In this document: positions 15,715 to 26,585 of the stretch, one piece after another
How positions within the stretch are numbered: the stretch's first letter is position 1
Layout of the letters: each line of letters opens with the position of its first letter
Assembly: GCF_017853185.1 (NCBI RefSeq)
Contig: NZ_JAFMJZ010000018.1
Span: forward strand, 1-34,032
Source of the DNA: Mycolicibacterium sp.
GTDB lineage: Bacteria > Actinomycetota > Actinomycetes > Mycobacteriales > Mycobacteriaceae
DNA: 34,032 bases
Direction: 5' to 3'
Notes under the pieces: generated by a model
The model's input: only the letters and a program-made list of their open reading frames with translations
The model's database searches: none
What the model was told of the DNA's origin: nothing
Program-made: the position numbers and the translations under genes

Positions 15715-16551
15715 ATGTGGTTACGCCGTGCGGCGGTCACCCTCGTGGCCGGCCTGCTCACAACTCTGTCCCCGCCCGTCGCGGTGGCCGACCCCGAGCT
15801 CCAGGCTGCCGTCAACGCCCCCAAGGGTCCCGCCCCGATCTGGCTGGTCGCCGACCTGGTCAGCGGCCGCATCCTCGGCGCCAAGGACGCCTACGGCCAG
15901 CACGCGCCGGCCAGCACCATCAAACCCCTGCTGGCGATGGTCGTGATGGACCAGGTGAACCCTGATGCCGCCATGCGCGCGACCCAGGCCAACACCGACG
16001 TCGAGTGCACCTGCGTGGGCATCAAGCCCGGCGCGGTCTACACCGCCCGTCAGTTGCTCGACGCGCTGCTGATGGTGTCGGGCAACGACGCCGCCAACGC
16101 CCTGGCCGACATGTTGGGCGGTTACCAGGTCGCGATCCAGAAGATGAACGCCAAGGCCGCGCAGATCGGCGCGGTCGCCACCCGCGCCGGGTCGCCGTCG
16201 GGCCTGGACGGCCCGGGTTGGGAGACGACGACCACCGCCCACGATCTGGGCATGATCTACCGGACCGCGTTGAACTATCCGCTCTTCGGTCAGATCATCC
16301 ACCAGCAGACAGCCCAATTCCCCAACGGCGCAGGCGGATTCAAGACGATCGCCAGCCACGATCCGCTGCTGCTGAATGGCTACCCGGGCTTCATCGGCGG
16401 TAAGACCGGCTACACCAATCTCGCCCAGGAGACCTACGTCGCGATGGCGCAGCGCGACGGCAAACGGCTGATCGCGGTGATGATGTACGGCAGCGACGAT
16501 CTGTGGGATCAGGGCCGCGCGCTGCTGGACTGGGGCTTCAGCCAAAGCTAG
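15715..16551 (+). CDS. DacB2-like D-alanyl-D-alanine carboxypeptidase (second copy)
   Basis: 278 residues, paralogous to the dacB2 gene at 12865. It has a signal peptide (about 1-26, cleaving near AVADPE) and the S11 active-site motifs STIK at 67-70, SGN at 122-124 and KTG at 230-232. The Cys-x-Cys pair is retained (98, 100). Long stretches are shared with the first copy ([36 protein letters not shown]), but DNA divergence is large, so the duplication is not recent. The role is probably peptidoglycan trimming, perhaps under other conditions. The stop is followed 18 bp later by the convergent cyclase stop. Confidence 0.93.
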   Translation: MWLRRAAVTLVAGLLTTLSPPVAVADPELQAAVNAPKGPAPIWLVADLVSGRILGAKDAYGQHAPASTIKPLLAMVVMDQVNPDAAMRATQANTDVECTCVGIKPGAVYTARQLLDALLMVSGNDAANALADMLGGYQVAIQKMNAKAAQIGAVATRAGSPSGLDGPGWETTTTAHDLGMIYRTALNYPLFGQIIHQQTAQFPNGAGGFKTIASHDPLLLNGYPGFIGGKTGYTNLAQETYVAMAQRDGKRLIAVMMYGSDDLWDQGRALLDWGFSQS

Positions 16552-16569
16552 TCCGGAAGCTGGACAGCC

Positions 16570-17235
16570 TCAGATCTGGGCGAACGCCCGCACCGGGAAG
16601 GTGCCGAAGCCCTCGATCGCGGGCGGAGCCGCGGTGAATCGTGCACCGCTGCAGGGCAGTTCCTCGAGTTTGGTGAGGTGTTCGACGACGTGAACGCCGG
16701 CGCCGAGCAGCATGGTGTGCGCCGGGCGCTCACCGCCGGACTCGGTGTCGTCGATATTGACCGAGTCGATGCCCACCAGAACCGCACCGGCGTCGATCAG
16801 ATACGCCGACGCCTCCGCACTCAGGAACGGCGCCCCGACTCCGTAACGCTGCGTGCCGAAGTGCTCGTCCCAGCCGGTGTGCAGCAGCACCGCGGCGCCC
16901 CGGAGGTCGCGGCCCGACAGTGCCTCGACCTCAATCCCCCGCCGGTCCGGCCTCCACCCACCGGTGAGATGGAACACCTCGGCGCGTAGCCCCACCAACG
17001 TTTCGAGATTCAGGCCGGCGAGATCGGCGCCGTCGCCGTAGCGGTGGAACGGTGAGTCGAGGTAGGTGCCGGTGTTGCCGATCATCGTGATGACGTCCAT
17101 CGCGAACTCGGTTCCCGGCGCGTACTTTTCGCGCGAATCCTCGCGGGTGAGGAAGGGGGTGATCACCGGCGCGGGCAATCCGGGATAGGTGATCAGTCCG
17201 GCGCGGATGGGGTGGCTCAGGTCGATGACCTTCAT
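16570..17235 (-). CDS. Cyclase-family (kynurenine formamidase-like) hydrolase
   Basis: 221 residues of the PF04199 fold (MKVIDLSHPIRAGLITYPGLP...). The family's metal motif is HxGTHxDxPxH, but here residues 54-64 read N-T-G-T-Y-L-D-S-P-F-H: the first two histidines are replaced by Asn 54 and Tyr 58, while Asp 60 and His 64 remain. This points to altered metal binding or a different chemistry. Later family patterns (LLHTGWDEHFGT, VGIDSVNIDD, HTMLLGAGVHVVEHLTKLEELP) are conserved. The ATG overlaps the stop of the amidohydrolase gene (ATGA), so the two are probably made together. Substrate unknown. Confidence 0.85.
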   Translation of the reverse strand: MKVIDLSHPIRAGLITYPGLPAPVITPFLTREDSREKYAPGTEFAMDVITMIGNTGTYLDSPFHRYGDGADLAGLNLETLVGLRAEVFHLTGGWRPDRRGIEVEALSGRDLRGAAVLLHTGWDEHFGTQRYGVGAPFLSAEASAYLIDAGAVLVGIDSVNIDDTESGGERPAHTMLLGAGVHVVEHLTKLEELPCSGARFTAAPPAIEGFGTFPVRAFAQI

Positions 17236-18296
17236 CCGTAGACCACGCCCCGCAGGATCACCCGGTCCGGCCGGGACAGCACCTCGGGCCTGCGCGGGTC
17301 CGAGGCGAAGCACAGCAGGTCCGCGGGCGCCCCGTCGACCAATGCCGGCCGCCCCAACCACTTTCGGGCATCCCAACTGGCAGCGCCGAGCGCTTCGGTG
17401 GGCGTCATCCCGATCCGGGCCAGCGCCGCCACCTCCTCGGCGATCCGCCCATGGGCGATGTTGCCGCCGGCGTCGGTGCCCGCGTAGATCGGCACGCCCG
17501 CTTCCCGGGCGGCGCCGATCCGGGATGGACAGCCGGCGTAGAGCTCGCGCATGTGAGTGGCATAGCCGGGGTATTTCCCTGCGGCGGAAGCGAAGTCCGG
17601 GAAGTTGTCGATGTTGATCAGCGTCGGCACCAGCGCGGTGCCGTGCTCGACCATCATCTCGACGGTGTCCTCGGTGAGGCCGGTGCCGTGTTCGATGCAG
17701 TCGATCCCGGCGTTGATCAGCCCGGGCAACGCATCCTCGCCGAACACATGCGCGGTCACCCGGGCACCCTCCGCGTGCGCGGCCGCGATGGCCGCGACGA
17801 GCACGTCGTCGGACCACAACGGCGCCAGATCCCCCACCGACCGGTCGATCCAGTCGCCGACGAGTTTCACCCAGCCGTCGCCCCGGCGGGCCTGCTCGGC
17901 CAGCGCATCGGGAAGTTGCCACTCGTCTTCGAGTTCGATGGCGTAACCCTGGACGTAGCGCTTCGGTCGCGCCAAATGCCTTCCGGCCCTGATGATCTGG
18001 GGCAGATCGTGGTGATCGTCGAGCGGACGGGTGTCGACCGGTGACCCGCAGTCCCGCAGCAGCAGCGCACCGGCGGAGCGCTCCTGCTCAGCCTGGGCGA
18101 TGGCCTCATCGAACTCGATGGCGCCGTGCGGTCCGAGGCCGACGTGGCAGTGCGCGTCGACCAGTCCGGGGATGATCCAGCCCCCGTCGAAGACGGTCGA
18201 TGCGCCACGAACGGGTTCTGCCCGCAACACACCGTCGGCGATCCACCACTCGACGGGCTCACCATCGGGAAGCCCGCGGCCGCGGACGTGCAACAT
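17232..18296 (-). CDS. Metal-dependent amidohydrolase (Rv2915c-like)
   Basis: 354 residues with the amidohydrolase TIM-barrel pattern: DAHCHVG with His 49 and His 51, a conserved Lys 144 (GWVKLVGDW), TAHVFGED with His 183, IEHGTG with His 203, and GTDAGG with Asp 275. These are the usual ligands of a one- or two-metal site. The enzyme should hydrolyse a C-N bond in a cyclic or acyl amide; the substrate cannot be read. Its ATG overlaps the ffh stop (TGATG) and its stop overlaps the cyclase gene, so it is in the middle of a coupled three-gene unit. It corresponds to Rv2915c, next to ffh. Confidence 0.88.
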   Translation of the reverse strand: MLHVRGRGLPDGEPVEWWIADGVLRAEPVRGASTVFDGGWIIPGLVDAHCHVGLGPHGAIEFDEAIAQAEQERSAGALLLRDCGSPVDTRPLDDHHDLPQIIRAGRHLARPKRYVQGYAIELEDEWQLPDALAEQARRGDGWVKLVGDWIDRSVGDLAPLWSDDVLVAAIAAAHAEGARVTAHVFGEDALPGLINAGIDCIEHGTGLTEDTVEMMVEHGTALVPTLINIDNFPDFASAAGKYPGYATHMRELYAGCPSRIGAAREAGVPIYAGTDAGGNIAHGRIAEEVAALARIGMTPTEALGAASWDARKWLGRPALVDGAPADLLCFASDPRRPEVLSRPDRVILRGVVYG

Positions 18297-19846
18297 CAGT
18301 TCTTGCCGGGGAACTTCAGCTTGGACAGATCGAAGCCGGCCAGACCGGGCGGCAGTTCGTTGAGGCCCTCGGGAAGCTGCGAGAGATCCGGGAACCCGTC
18401 CGGCATACCACCGCCGAACAGCGGATTGCGGGCCTTCGGAGGAGTCGGCCCACGGCCGCCCTTCTTACCCTTCTTGCCCTTGGCGTTCTTCTTGGAGGAC
18501 CGGCGGGTGAGACCGCCCATCCCCATCATCCCGGCCATCTGCGACATCATCTTTCGCGCTTCGAAGAACCGGTCGACGAGGTTGTTGACCTCGGAGACCG
18601 AGACACCGGAGCCGTTGGCGATGCGCAGCCGGCGGGAGGCGTTGATGATCTTCGGATCGGCCCGCTCCTCGGGCGTCATGCCGCGGATGATGGCCTGCAG
18701 CCGGTCGAGGTGGCTGTCGTCGACGGCGGCCAGGGCGTCCTTCATGCCGGCCGCGCCGGGCAGCATGCCCAGCAGGTTGCCGATCGGTCCCATCTTGCGG
18801 ATCGCCAGCATCTGATCGAGGAAGTCCTCCAGCGTGAGCTCGCCGGAGCTGATCTTGGCGGCGGCCTCCTCGGCCTTCTGGGCGTCGAAGACCTGCTCGG
18901 CCTGCTCGATGAGTGAGAGCAGATCGCCCATGCCGAGGATCCGGCTGGCCATCCGGTCGGGATGGAAGACGTCGAAGTCCTCGAGTTTCTCGCCGGTGGA
19001 GGCGAACAGGATCGGCACCCCGGTGATCTCGCGGACCGACAACGCCGCGCCACCACGGGCGTCGCCGTCGAGTTTGGTCAGCACCACGCCGGTGAAGCCG
19101 ACGCCCGCGCCGAACGCCTCGGCGGTGGCGACGGCGTCCTGGCCGATCATCGCGTCGAGGACGAACAGCGTCTCGTCGGGCGACACGGCGTCGCGGATCG
19201 CGGCGGCCTGGGCCATCAACTCCTCGTCGATGCCGAGGCGGCCGGCGGTGTCGACGATCACGACGTCGAAGTGCTTGGCCTTGGCCTCGGCCAGACCGGC
19301 GGCCGCGACGGAGACCGGGTCCCCCGGCGGTGAGTCGTGCGACCCTTCGGCGGTACCCGGATGCGGGGCGAAGACGCTGACGCCGGCCCGCTCACCGACG
19401 ATCTTGAGCTGGGAGACGGCACCCGGGCGCTGCAGGTCGCAGGCCACCAGCAGCGGGGTGTGGCCCTGGCCCTTGAGCCACTTGGCGAGCTTGCCCGCCA
19501 GGGTGGTCTTACCGGCGCCCTGCAGGCCGGCCAGCATGATGACCGTCGGCGGGGTCTTGGCGAAGGACAGCTGCCGGGTCTCGCCGCCGAGGATGCCGAC
19601 GAGTTCGTCGTTGACGATCTTGACGACCTGCTGGGCGGGGTTGAGCGCGCCGGAGACCTCCGCGCCCTTGGACCGCTCCTTGATGCGGTTGATGAAATCC
19701 CGCGCCACCGGCAGCGAGACGTCCGCCTCGAGCAGGGCCAGCCGGATCTCGCGGGCGGTCGCGTCAATGTCGGCGTCGGTGAGCCGGCCCTTGCCACGCA
19801 GGCCGGCCAGCGCACCGGTCAACCGGTCGGAGAGGGATTCGAACAC
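18296..19846 (-). CDS. ffh: Signal recognition particle protein Ffh
   Basis: 516 residues. Ffh binds 4.5S RNA and signal peptides of nascent inner-membrane proteins and delivers them to FtsY. The N domain starts MFESLSDRLTGALAGLRGKG. The GTPase G domain has GLQGAGKTTLAGK (about 108-120), DLQRPGAV, DTAGRLGIDEE and TKLDGDARGG. The Met-rich M domain (about 320-440) includes SRRLRIANGSGVSVSEVN for RNA binding, and MMSQMAGMMGMGG. A Lys/Gly-rich and Pro-rich C-terminal extension follows. The start is GTG 19846. No SRP RNA gene is in the window. ffs partner FtsY is encoded about 4.4 kb upstream. Confidence 0.97.
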   Translation of the reverse strand: MFESLSDRLTGALAGLRGKGRLTDADIDATAREIRLALLEADVSLPVARDFINRIKERSKGAEVSGALNPAQQVVKIVNDELVGILGGETRQLSFAKTPPTVIMLAGLQGAGKTTLAGKLAKWLKGQGHTPLLVACDLQRPGAVSQLKIVGERAGVSVFAPHPGTAEGSHDSPPGDPVSVAAAGLAEAKAKHFDVVIVDTAGRLGIDEELMAQAAAIRDAVSPDETLFVLDAMIGQDAVATAEAFGAGVGFTGVVLTKLDGDARGGAALSVREITGVPILFASTGEKLEDFDVFHPDRMASRILGMGDLLSLIEQAEQVFDAQKAEEAAAKISSGELTLEDFLDQMLAIRKMGPIGNLLGMLPGAAGMKDALAAVDDSHLDRLQAIIRGMTPEERADPKIINASRRLRIANGSGVSVSEVNNLVDRFFEARKMMSQMAGMMGMGGLTRRSSKKNAKGKKGKKGGRGPTPPKARNPLFGGGMPDGFPDLSQLPEGLNELPPGLAGFDLSKLKFPGKN

Positions 19847-19873
19847 GAGGGCCAGCCTAGCGGCCAGGTCGGC

Positions 19874-22327
19874 TCAGCTGGCCTCCACCACCGGCGGGGC
19901 AGGCGGCGGCGTGGGCAGCACCGCGTACAGATCGCGTTCCAGCGCATCGCGGGCCTCATCGGAGGCCGGCGCCGAGATGGCGAAGACGTCGATCACGGCC
20001 GCCCCCAGGGTGGTGATCTTGGCCCAGTCGATGTCGACCCCGGCCCGTTCGAACACCGCGGTGAGGATCGCCAGCAGGCCCGCACGGTCGTTGGCCCGCA
20101 CCTCGACGAGCCGACGGTCCGGCGTCGACGCGTCGTGCCAGCGGATCAGCGGGGGCGCCGCCGGGGCGACCGGCACCGCCGGATTGTGCTCGCCGACGCG
20201 GCCGATACCGTGCTGGGCGGCCTCCCGGTCACGCTTGGCCAGCGCCCCCAGCACGTCCAACCCGCCGCCGAGAGCCTGGATGAACTGCTGGCGCAGCAAC
20301 TCCACCGCCGGCGGATCGCCGAACTGGGGCGAGACCACGAAGGTGTTGATCGCCGAAGCCCCGCCGGGAAGAGGTACGGAGTTCACCGAGGCCGAGTGCA
20401 CCGACAGCGAGTTCAGCGCCAGCACTCCGGCAGCCTTGGACAGCAGACCACGGCGATCGGGAGCGATCATGGTGATCTCGACGGTGTGCGGCACCTCCCC
20501 TGACTTCATCTCAACGTGCACCCCGCCGTCACCGGCCACCGAAAGCAGTTCGGCCGCAATGGGTTCGGGCTCGAGATCCGGCTCCCCGCCCATCAGCAGG
20601 CGGCAGCGGCGCACCAGGTCACCGATCAGGGCCGACTTCCAGTCGCCCCACACCCCAGGACCGGTGGCCAGCGAGTCCGCCTCGGCGAGAGCGGCCAGCA
20701 AGTCCAGCAGGACCGGATCGCCGCCGAGTTTCTCCACCACCTCGTTGATGACGGCCGGGTCCTGCAGATCGCGCCGGGTCGCCGCCAGTGGCAACAGCAG
20801 GTGATGACGCACCATCGCCGAGAGGATCCTGATGTCCGACGGCCACATCCCGATTCGGGTGCCGATCTGTTCGGCGAGTTCAGCGCCGATCTCGCTGTGG
20901 TCCGCACCGCGGCCCTTGCCGATGTCGTGCAGCAGCGCACCGAGGACCAGAAGGTCCGGCCGGGAGACGCGGGTGGTGAATGCGCTTGCCCGGGAGACCG
21001 TTTCGACCAGATGGCGATCGACGGTCCAGGTGTGCACCGGATCGCGCGGCGGCAGATCCCGAACGGCGCCCCACTCGGGGAAGATCCGTCCCCACAGCCC
21101 GGTGCGGTCCAACGCCTCGATGGTGGTCACCGCGGTGGGCCCGGAGCTCAGCAGCACCAGCAGGTCTTCGAGCGCATCGCGCGGCCACGGCGTGCGCATC
21201 TCCGGCGCGGTGTCGCCGAGGCGGCCCAGCGTCGAGGCGGCGATCGGGATGCCGGTGCTCGCCGACGCGGCGGCCACCCGCAGGGTCAGGCCCGGATCGC
21301 GTTGTGGCCGGGCGTCGCGGGCCAGCACCACCTCACCGGACTGCTCGACGACACCTTCGTCGATCGGGCGGCGGACCGGCCGGCGCAGTGCGGACAGCCC
21401 GCGCCGGGGCAGCGCATTGGCGGCCGTGCGTAATCCTGCCTCGACGTAGTAACTGATGGTGCGGGCCGAGTCGGACAGCATCCGGGCCAGATCGAACCGG
21501 TCACCGATGCGCAGTGCCGCACCCACCTCGTCGGCGAACTGCGCCTGCAGTTGGTCGCGTCCACGCTTGGACACCCGGTGCAATTCGGTGCGGACGTTGA
21601 GCAGCGCCAGATGGGCGGCCCCCAGAGACCCGGCCGGCGAATCCGGCGCCATGCTCGGATAGACGTCGGCGAGTTGAGCGATCGCCAGCGCATTGAGCAA
21701 CTGGATGTCACGCAGTCCGCCCATCCCGTTCTTGAGGTCGGGTTCGGCACGGTGGGCGATCTGCCCACTGCGCTGCCAGCGCGCCCGATTGTGTTCCACC
21801 ACCTCTTCGAAACGCGAGGCGATGCCGGTGCGCCACTGGCGGCGGGCCCCGCCGATCAGTTGCGCGGACAGGTCGCTGTCGCCGGCGATGTGCCGGGCCT
21901 CCAGCATTCCCATCCCGGCTGCCACATCGGAGCCGGCGACCTGCAGCGCCTCCTTGACCGTTCGGACGCTGTGGTCGAGCCGAATGTTGGCGTCCCACAA
22001 CGGATACCAGAGCGATTCGGCGAGCGCGCTCACCGCCTCCTCCGACTTGTTGTCATGCAGCAGCATGAGATCGAGATCGGAGTAGGGCACGAACTCCCTG
22101 CGCCCCAGTCCCCCGGTCGCCACCAGCGCGTAGCCGCTGCCTTCGGCGATGCCCAGCTCGGCCGCCTTGGTGGTCAGCCACAGTTCGTGCAGGTCCAGCA
22201 GTGCCTCACGAAGGGCGGCCGCGTCGAGACGACGGTGATCTCCGTTGAGCAGCTGCCGGCTGGCCGCCGCCAGGTCGGTGGCGGGATGCGCAGATCCCGC
22301 CACCGAACCTTCTGTCTGCTTCGTCAT
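19874..22327 (-). CDS. glnD: PII uridylyltransferase / deuridylylase GlnD
   Basis: 817 residues. GlnD modifies PII in response to glutamine; in actinobacteria it usually adenylylates or uridylylates GlnB/GlnK. Domains in order: nucleotidyltransferase with [18 protein letters not shown] at 71-88 (Asp 83, Asp 85), a middle GlnD region, an HD phosphohydrolase domain with [17 protein letters not shown] at about 460, and two ACT domains at about 610-680 (starting [17 protein letters not shown]) and 735-805 ([16 protein letters not shown]). Start ATG 22327 lies 39 bp from glnB. Its C-terminus is Pro/Ala/Glu-rich. Last gene of the amt-glnB-glnD unit. Confidence 0.96.
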   Translation of the reverse strand: MTKQTEGSVAGSAHPATDLAAASRQLLNGDHRRLDAAALREALLDLHELWLTTKAAELGIAEGSGYALVATGGLGRREFVPYSDLDLMLLHDNKSEEAVSALAESLWYPLWDANIRLDHSVRTVKEALQVAGSDVAAGMGMLEARHIAGDSDLSAQLIGGARRQWRTGIASRFEEVVEHNRARWQRSGQIAHRAEPDLKNGMGGLRDIQLLNALAIAQLADVYPSMAPDSPAGSLGAAHLALLNVRTELHRVSKRGRDQLQAQFADEVGAALRIGDRFDLARMLSDSARTISYYVEAGLRTAANALPRRGLSALRRPVRRPIDEGVVEQSGEVVLARDARPQRDPGLTLRVAAASASTGIPIAASTLGRLGDTAPEMRTPWPRDALEDLLVLLSSGPTAVTTIEALDRTGLWGRIFPEWGAVRDLPPRDPVHTWTVDRHLVETVSRASAFTTRVSRPDLLVLGALLHDIGKGRGADHSEIGAELAEQIGTRIGMWPSDIRILSAMVRHHLLLPLAATRRDLQDPAVINEVVEKLGGDPVLLDLLAALAEADSLATGPGVWGDWKSALIGDLVRRCRLLMGGEPDLEPEPIAAELLSVAGDGGVHVEMKSGEVPHTVEITMIAPDRRGLLSKAAGVLALNSLSVHSASVNSVPLPGGASAINTFVVSPQFGDPPAVELLRQQFIQALGGGLDVLGALAKRDREAAQHGIGRVGEHNPAVPVAPAAPPLIRWHDASTPDRRLVEVRANDRAGLLAILTAVFERAGVDIDWAKITTLGAAVIDVFAISAPASDEARDALERDLYAVLPTPPPAPPVVEAS

Positions 22328-22366
22328 CTCATATCCCCTCGGGTGTCGACTCGGCAGCAGCGGACG

Positions 22367-24066
<1,700 letters not shown>

Positions 24067-24154
24067 CTCGCAGTCCCTCCTTATTGGTCACGGTCGAGCA
24101 CCGAGACTTAGGGACGACAATGCGCAGTGGTTGTATCCGCTGGACTGCCTTGGC

Positions 24155-24202
24155 GTTTCGCTGATGTGAACGGATCGGCGAATCAGGTTTCGCTCGTGTA
24201 AA
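24155..24202 (-). promoter_or_regulatory. Two GlnR-like boxes upstream of amt
   Basis: In the 140-bp amt-ftsY gap, on the minus strand, TTTAC-ACGAGC-GAAAC (plus 24202-24187) and TTCAC-ATCAGC-GAAAC (plus 24170-24155) both fit the actinobacterial GlnR pattern xTnAC-N6-GAAAC. Their starts are 32 bp apart, about three helical turns, and the nearer one is about 89 bp before the amt start. No clear -10 was identified. GlnR is the nitrogen-limitation activator, so this fits control of amt-glnB-glnD. Confidence 0.6.
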
Positions 24203-24206
24203 CGCC

Positions 24207-25517
24207 CTAGCCGAGCAGGGCGTCCACGAATGCGGCGGGCTCGAACGGGGCCAGGTCGTCGGGCCCCTCACCGAGCCCGACGAGCTTGACCGGCACTCCG
24301 AGTTCCTGCTGAACCCGGAAGACGATGCCGCCCTTGGCGGTTCCGTCCAGCTTGGTCAGAGCGACGCCGGTGATATCGACGACGTCGGCGAACACCTTGG
24401 CCTGAGCCAGTCCGTTCTGACCGATGGTGGCGTCGAGCACCAGCAGCACCTCGTCGACGGCGGCGCGCTTCTCGACGACGCGCTTGACCTTGCCGAGTTC
24501 GTCCATCAGACCGGTCTTGGTGTGCAGGCGTCCGGCGGTGTCGATGACGACGACGTCAGCGCCGGCCTCGATGCCCTTGTCGACCGCGTCGAATGCCACC
24601 GACGCCGGATCGGCGCCCTCGGCCCCGCGGACCACTTCGGCGCCGACCCGGGAGGCCCAGCTCTGCAGCTGATCGGCGGCAGCGGCGCGGAAGGTGTCGG
24701 CCGCGCCGAGCACCACCCGGCGTCCGTCGGCCACCAGCACCCGGGCCAGCTTGCCCACCGTGGTGGTCTTACCGGTCCCGTTGACGCCGACCACCAGCAG
24801 CACCGAGGGCTTCTCGGCGTGCGGCAGGGCCTTGATGGAGCGGTCCATCCCCGGGTTGAGCTGCTCGATGAGAACCTCGCGCAGCACCGCGCGGGCCTGG
24901 GCTTCATTGGTGACGGTGCCGGCGGCGATCTTCTCCCGCAGGTGCCCGATGACCGCGTTGGTCGCGGTCGGCCCGAGGTCGGCGATCAGCAGGGTGTCCT
25001 CGACCTCCTCCCAGGAGGCCTCGTCGAGGTCGCCGCCGCCGAGCAGGCCGAGCATGCTGCGCCCGAAGGCGTTCTGCGACTTGGCCAGCCGGCCGCGCAG
25101 GCGTTCCAGCCGGCCGGCTGTGGGGGCGATCTCTTCGACAACCGAGACCTCCGCGACAACCGAGACCTCCGCGGGGGCCGGCGCCTCATCAACGACTGCC
25201 GCCTCGACGACCGCGACTTCGTCGACTACCGACGGCTCGGGAAGATGTACCTGCGCGATGGGCCGCTTGACCGAATCTCGCGGCAGGGCGGCATCGTCTC
25301 CGACGCCCGGCAGGCCGGATCCTGACGATTGTGTGAAGGTTATGCCCGAGGAGGCGGTGTAGCCGCCGGAGCGGTCCGCGGGTGTGGGAGCCTCGATGGC
25401 GTCGGGTTCGCCGCGCAGGCTGACCTGGCGGCGCCGATACAGCAACGACCCGGTGACGAGTGCGACGATGACGAGGACGGCGATGACCGCGATGGCGATC
25501 CAGAGACCCTGGGACAC
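24207..25517 (-). CDS. ftsY: SRP receptor FtsY
   Basis: 436 residues. FtsY is the membrane-associated GTPase that receives SRP-ribosome complexes. An N-terminal transmembrane helix (about 5-26, [19 protein letters not shown]) is followed by a basic RRR and an acidic, Val/Ala/Glu-rich linker up to about residue 130. The NG domain contains [13 protein letters not shown] (about 244-256), [23 protein letters not shown] (about 325) and [10 protein letters not shown] (about 388). The start is GTG 25517 with GGAGGG twelve bases upstream. The linker contains two perfect 18-bp tandem copies. It is divergent from the fni gene, 48 bp away. Confidence 0.97.
   Translation of the reverse strand: MSQGLWIAIAVIAVLVIVALVTGSLLYRRRQVSLRGEPDAIEAPTPADRSGGYTASSGITFTQSSGSGLPGVGDDAALPRDSVKRPIAQVHLPEPSVVDEVAVVEAAVVDEAPAPAEVSVVAEVSVVEEIAPTAGRLERLRGRLAKSQNAFGRSMLGLLGGGDLDEASWEEVEDTLLIADLGPTATNAVIGHLREKIAAGTVTNEAQARAVLREVLIEQLNPGMDRSIKALPHAEKPSVLLVVGVNGTGKTTTVGKLARVLVADGRRVVLGAADTFRAAAADQLQSWASRVGAEVVRGAEGADPASVAFDAVDKGIEAGADVVVIDTAGRLHTKTGLMDELGKVKRVVEKRAAVDEVLLVLDATIGQNGLAQAKVFADVVDITGVALTKLDGTAKGGIVFRVQQELGVPVKLVGLGEGPDDLAPFEPAAFVDALLG
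25137..25172 (-). repeat. ftsY: Two perfect 18-bp tandem copies in the FtsY linker
   Basis: Copies 25137-25154 and 25155-25172 are identical (plus: GACAACCGAGACCTCCGC). On the minus strand they encode the repeated hexapeptide AEVSVV in the acidic linker before the NG domain. In-frame duplication by slippage is likely; the linker is expected to be tolerant of length change. Confidence 0.9.
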
Positions 25518-25565
25518 GACATCATTGTCCCTCCGGGACTGGAGGCCCTCGGTTCAGGGCATCCG
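25518..25565. promoter_or_regulatory. Divergent ftsY / fni promoter region
   Basis: Forty-eight bases separate the GTG of ftsY and the ATG of fni. Leftward, GACAAT (minus) preceded by GGAGGG is a weak -10 or ribosome-binding candidate for ftsY. Rightward, no good TANNNT element is visible and the best Shine-Dalgarno candidate is AGGG at 25556-25559. Promoters for both genes must overlap in this short space. Confidence 0.3.
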
Positions 25566-26585
25566 ATGACCGCAGACAGCGGCGGGCTCAGTGCCCGCAA
25601 ACTCCGCCACATCGACGCCTGCCTGACCGGACCGGTGAACCACGGCCGGCTCACCACCGGCTTCGAAGCCTTCGAACTGCCCTACAACGCCCTGACCCAG
25701 ACCAGCCTGACCGCCGTCGACCTGGGCACCCGGTTCCTGGGCATGCCGTTGCAGGCGCCGGTCCTGATCGGTGCCATGACGGGCGGGGCGGAGCTGGCCC
25801 GCACCATCAACCGCAATCTGGCCGACGCGGCCCAGAAGCTCGGGGTCGGCATGATGCTCGGTTCCCAGCGGGTGATGCTGAACAACGATTCCGCGGCCGC
25901 AAGTTTCGAGGTCCGCGATCTGGCCCCCGACGTGCTGCTGATCGGCAACATCGGACTGGCCCAGGTGTCCGGGGAGATCACCCCCGCGCTGGACGTCGCG
26001 CTACGCCGGGTCGGTGCGAATGCCCTTGCGGTGCATACCAATCCGTTACAGGAGGCGATGCAGGACGGCGGTGACACCGACTTCAGCGGCTCACTGGACC
26101 GGTTGGCTAAGCTGGCCGCCGACCTCGAGTTCCCGGTGCTGGTCAAGGAGGTCGGCCACGGGATCGGCACGGCGGCAGCCGAACGCCTTCGCGGTCTGCC
26201 GATCGCGGCGGTCGACGTCGCCGGCGCCGGCGGCACCTCGTGGGCGCGGGTGGAGCAGGTGGTCCGCTACGGCGAGGTGCGCTATCCGGCGGTGGCCGAC
26301 TGGGGCGTGCCGACCGCGCAGGCCCTGATGGAGGTCCGCAGGGCGCTGCCCGGGATGCCACTGGTGGCCTCCGGCGGGATCCGCACCGGGATGGACGCCG
26401 CCAAGGCGCTGGCCCTGGGCGCCGACGTGGTGGCGCTGGCCCGGCCCCTGCTGGCCCCGGCGATCGAGTCCTCGGCGGCGGTCGTCGACGTGCTCGGCGG
26501 CTTCATCGAGGAACTGCGGACGTGCCTGCACTGCGCCGGCGCTGCCTCGATCGACGAACTGCGCCGGATCGGCGTCAGCGACTAG
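25566..26585 (+). CDS. fni: Type 2 isopentenyl-diphosphate isomerase (FMN-dependent)
   Basis: 339 residues. Interconverts isopentenyl and dimethylallyl diphosphate with FMN and NADPH. The TIM-barrel motifs fit: [10 protein letters not shown] at the N-terminus, [28 protein letters not shown], the [19 protein letters not shown] segment carrying the conserved Gln and Glu, [26 protein letters not shown], and the phosphate/FMN loop [18 protein letters not shown]. The ATG at 25566 is chosen because upstream codons in this frame are antisense to ftsY and not family-like. The TAG shares CTAG with the convergent smc stop. In M. tuberculosis no such gene lies between ftsY and smc, as I recall; this looks like an insertion. 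Confidence 0.93.
   Translation: MTADSGGLSARKLRHIDACLTGPVNHGRLTTGFEAFELPYNALTQTSLTAVDLGTRFLGMPLQAPVLIGAMTGGAELARTINRNLADAAQKLGVGMMLGSQRVMLNNDSAAASFEVRDLAPDVLLIGNIGLAQVSGEITPALDVALRRVGANALAVHTNPLQEAMQDGGDTDFSGSLDRLAKLAADLEFPVLVKEVGHGIGTAAAERLRGLPIAAVDVAGAGGTSWARVEQVVRYGEVRYPAVADWGVPTAQALMEVRRALPGMPLVASGGIRTGMDAAKALALGADVVALARPLLAPAIESSAAVVDVLGGFIEELRTCLHCAGAASIDELRRIGVSD

Noticed and set aside
18834-20804. A 656-codon plus-strand frame across ffh and the end of glnD, Ser/Arg/Ala-rich
   Set aside because: Antisense to two strongly supported genes; composition is that of an opposite-strand shadow and no ribosome-binding site or domain was found.
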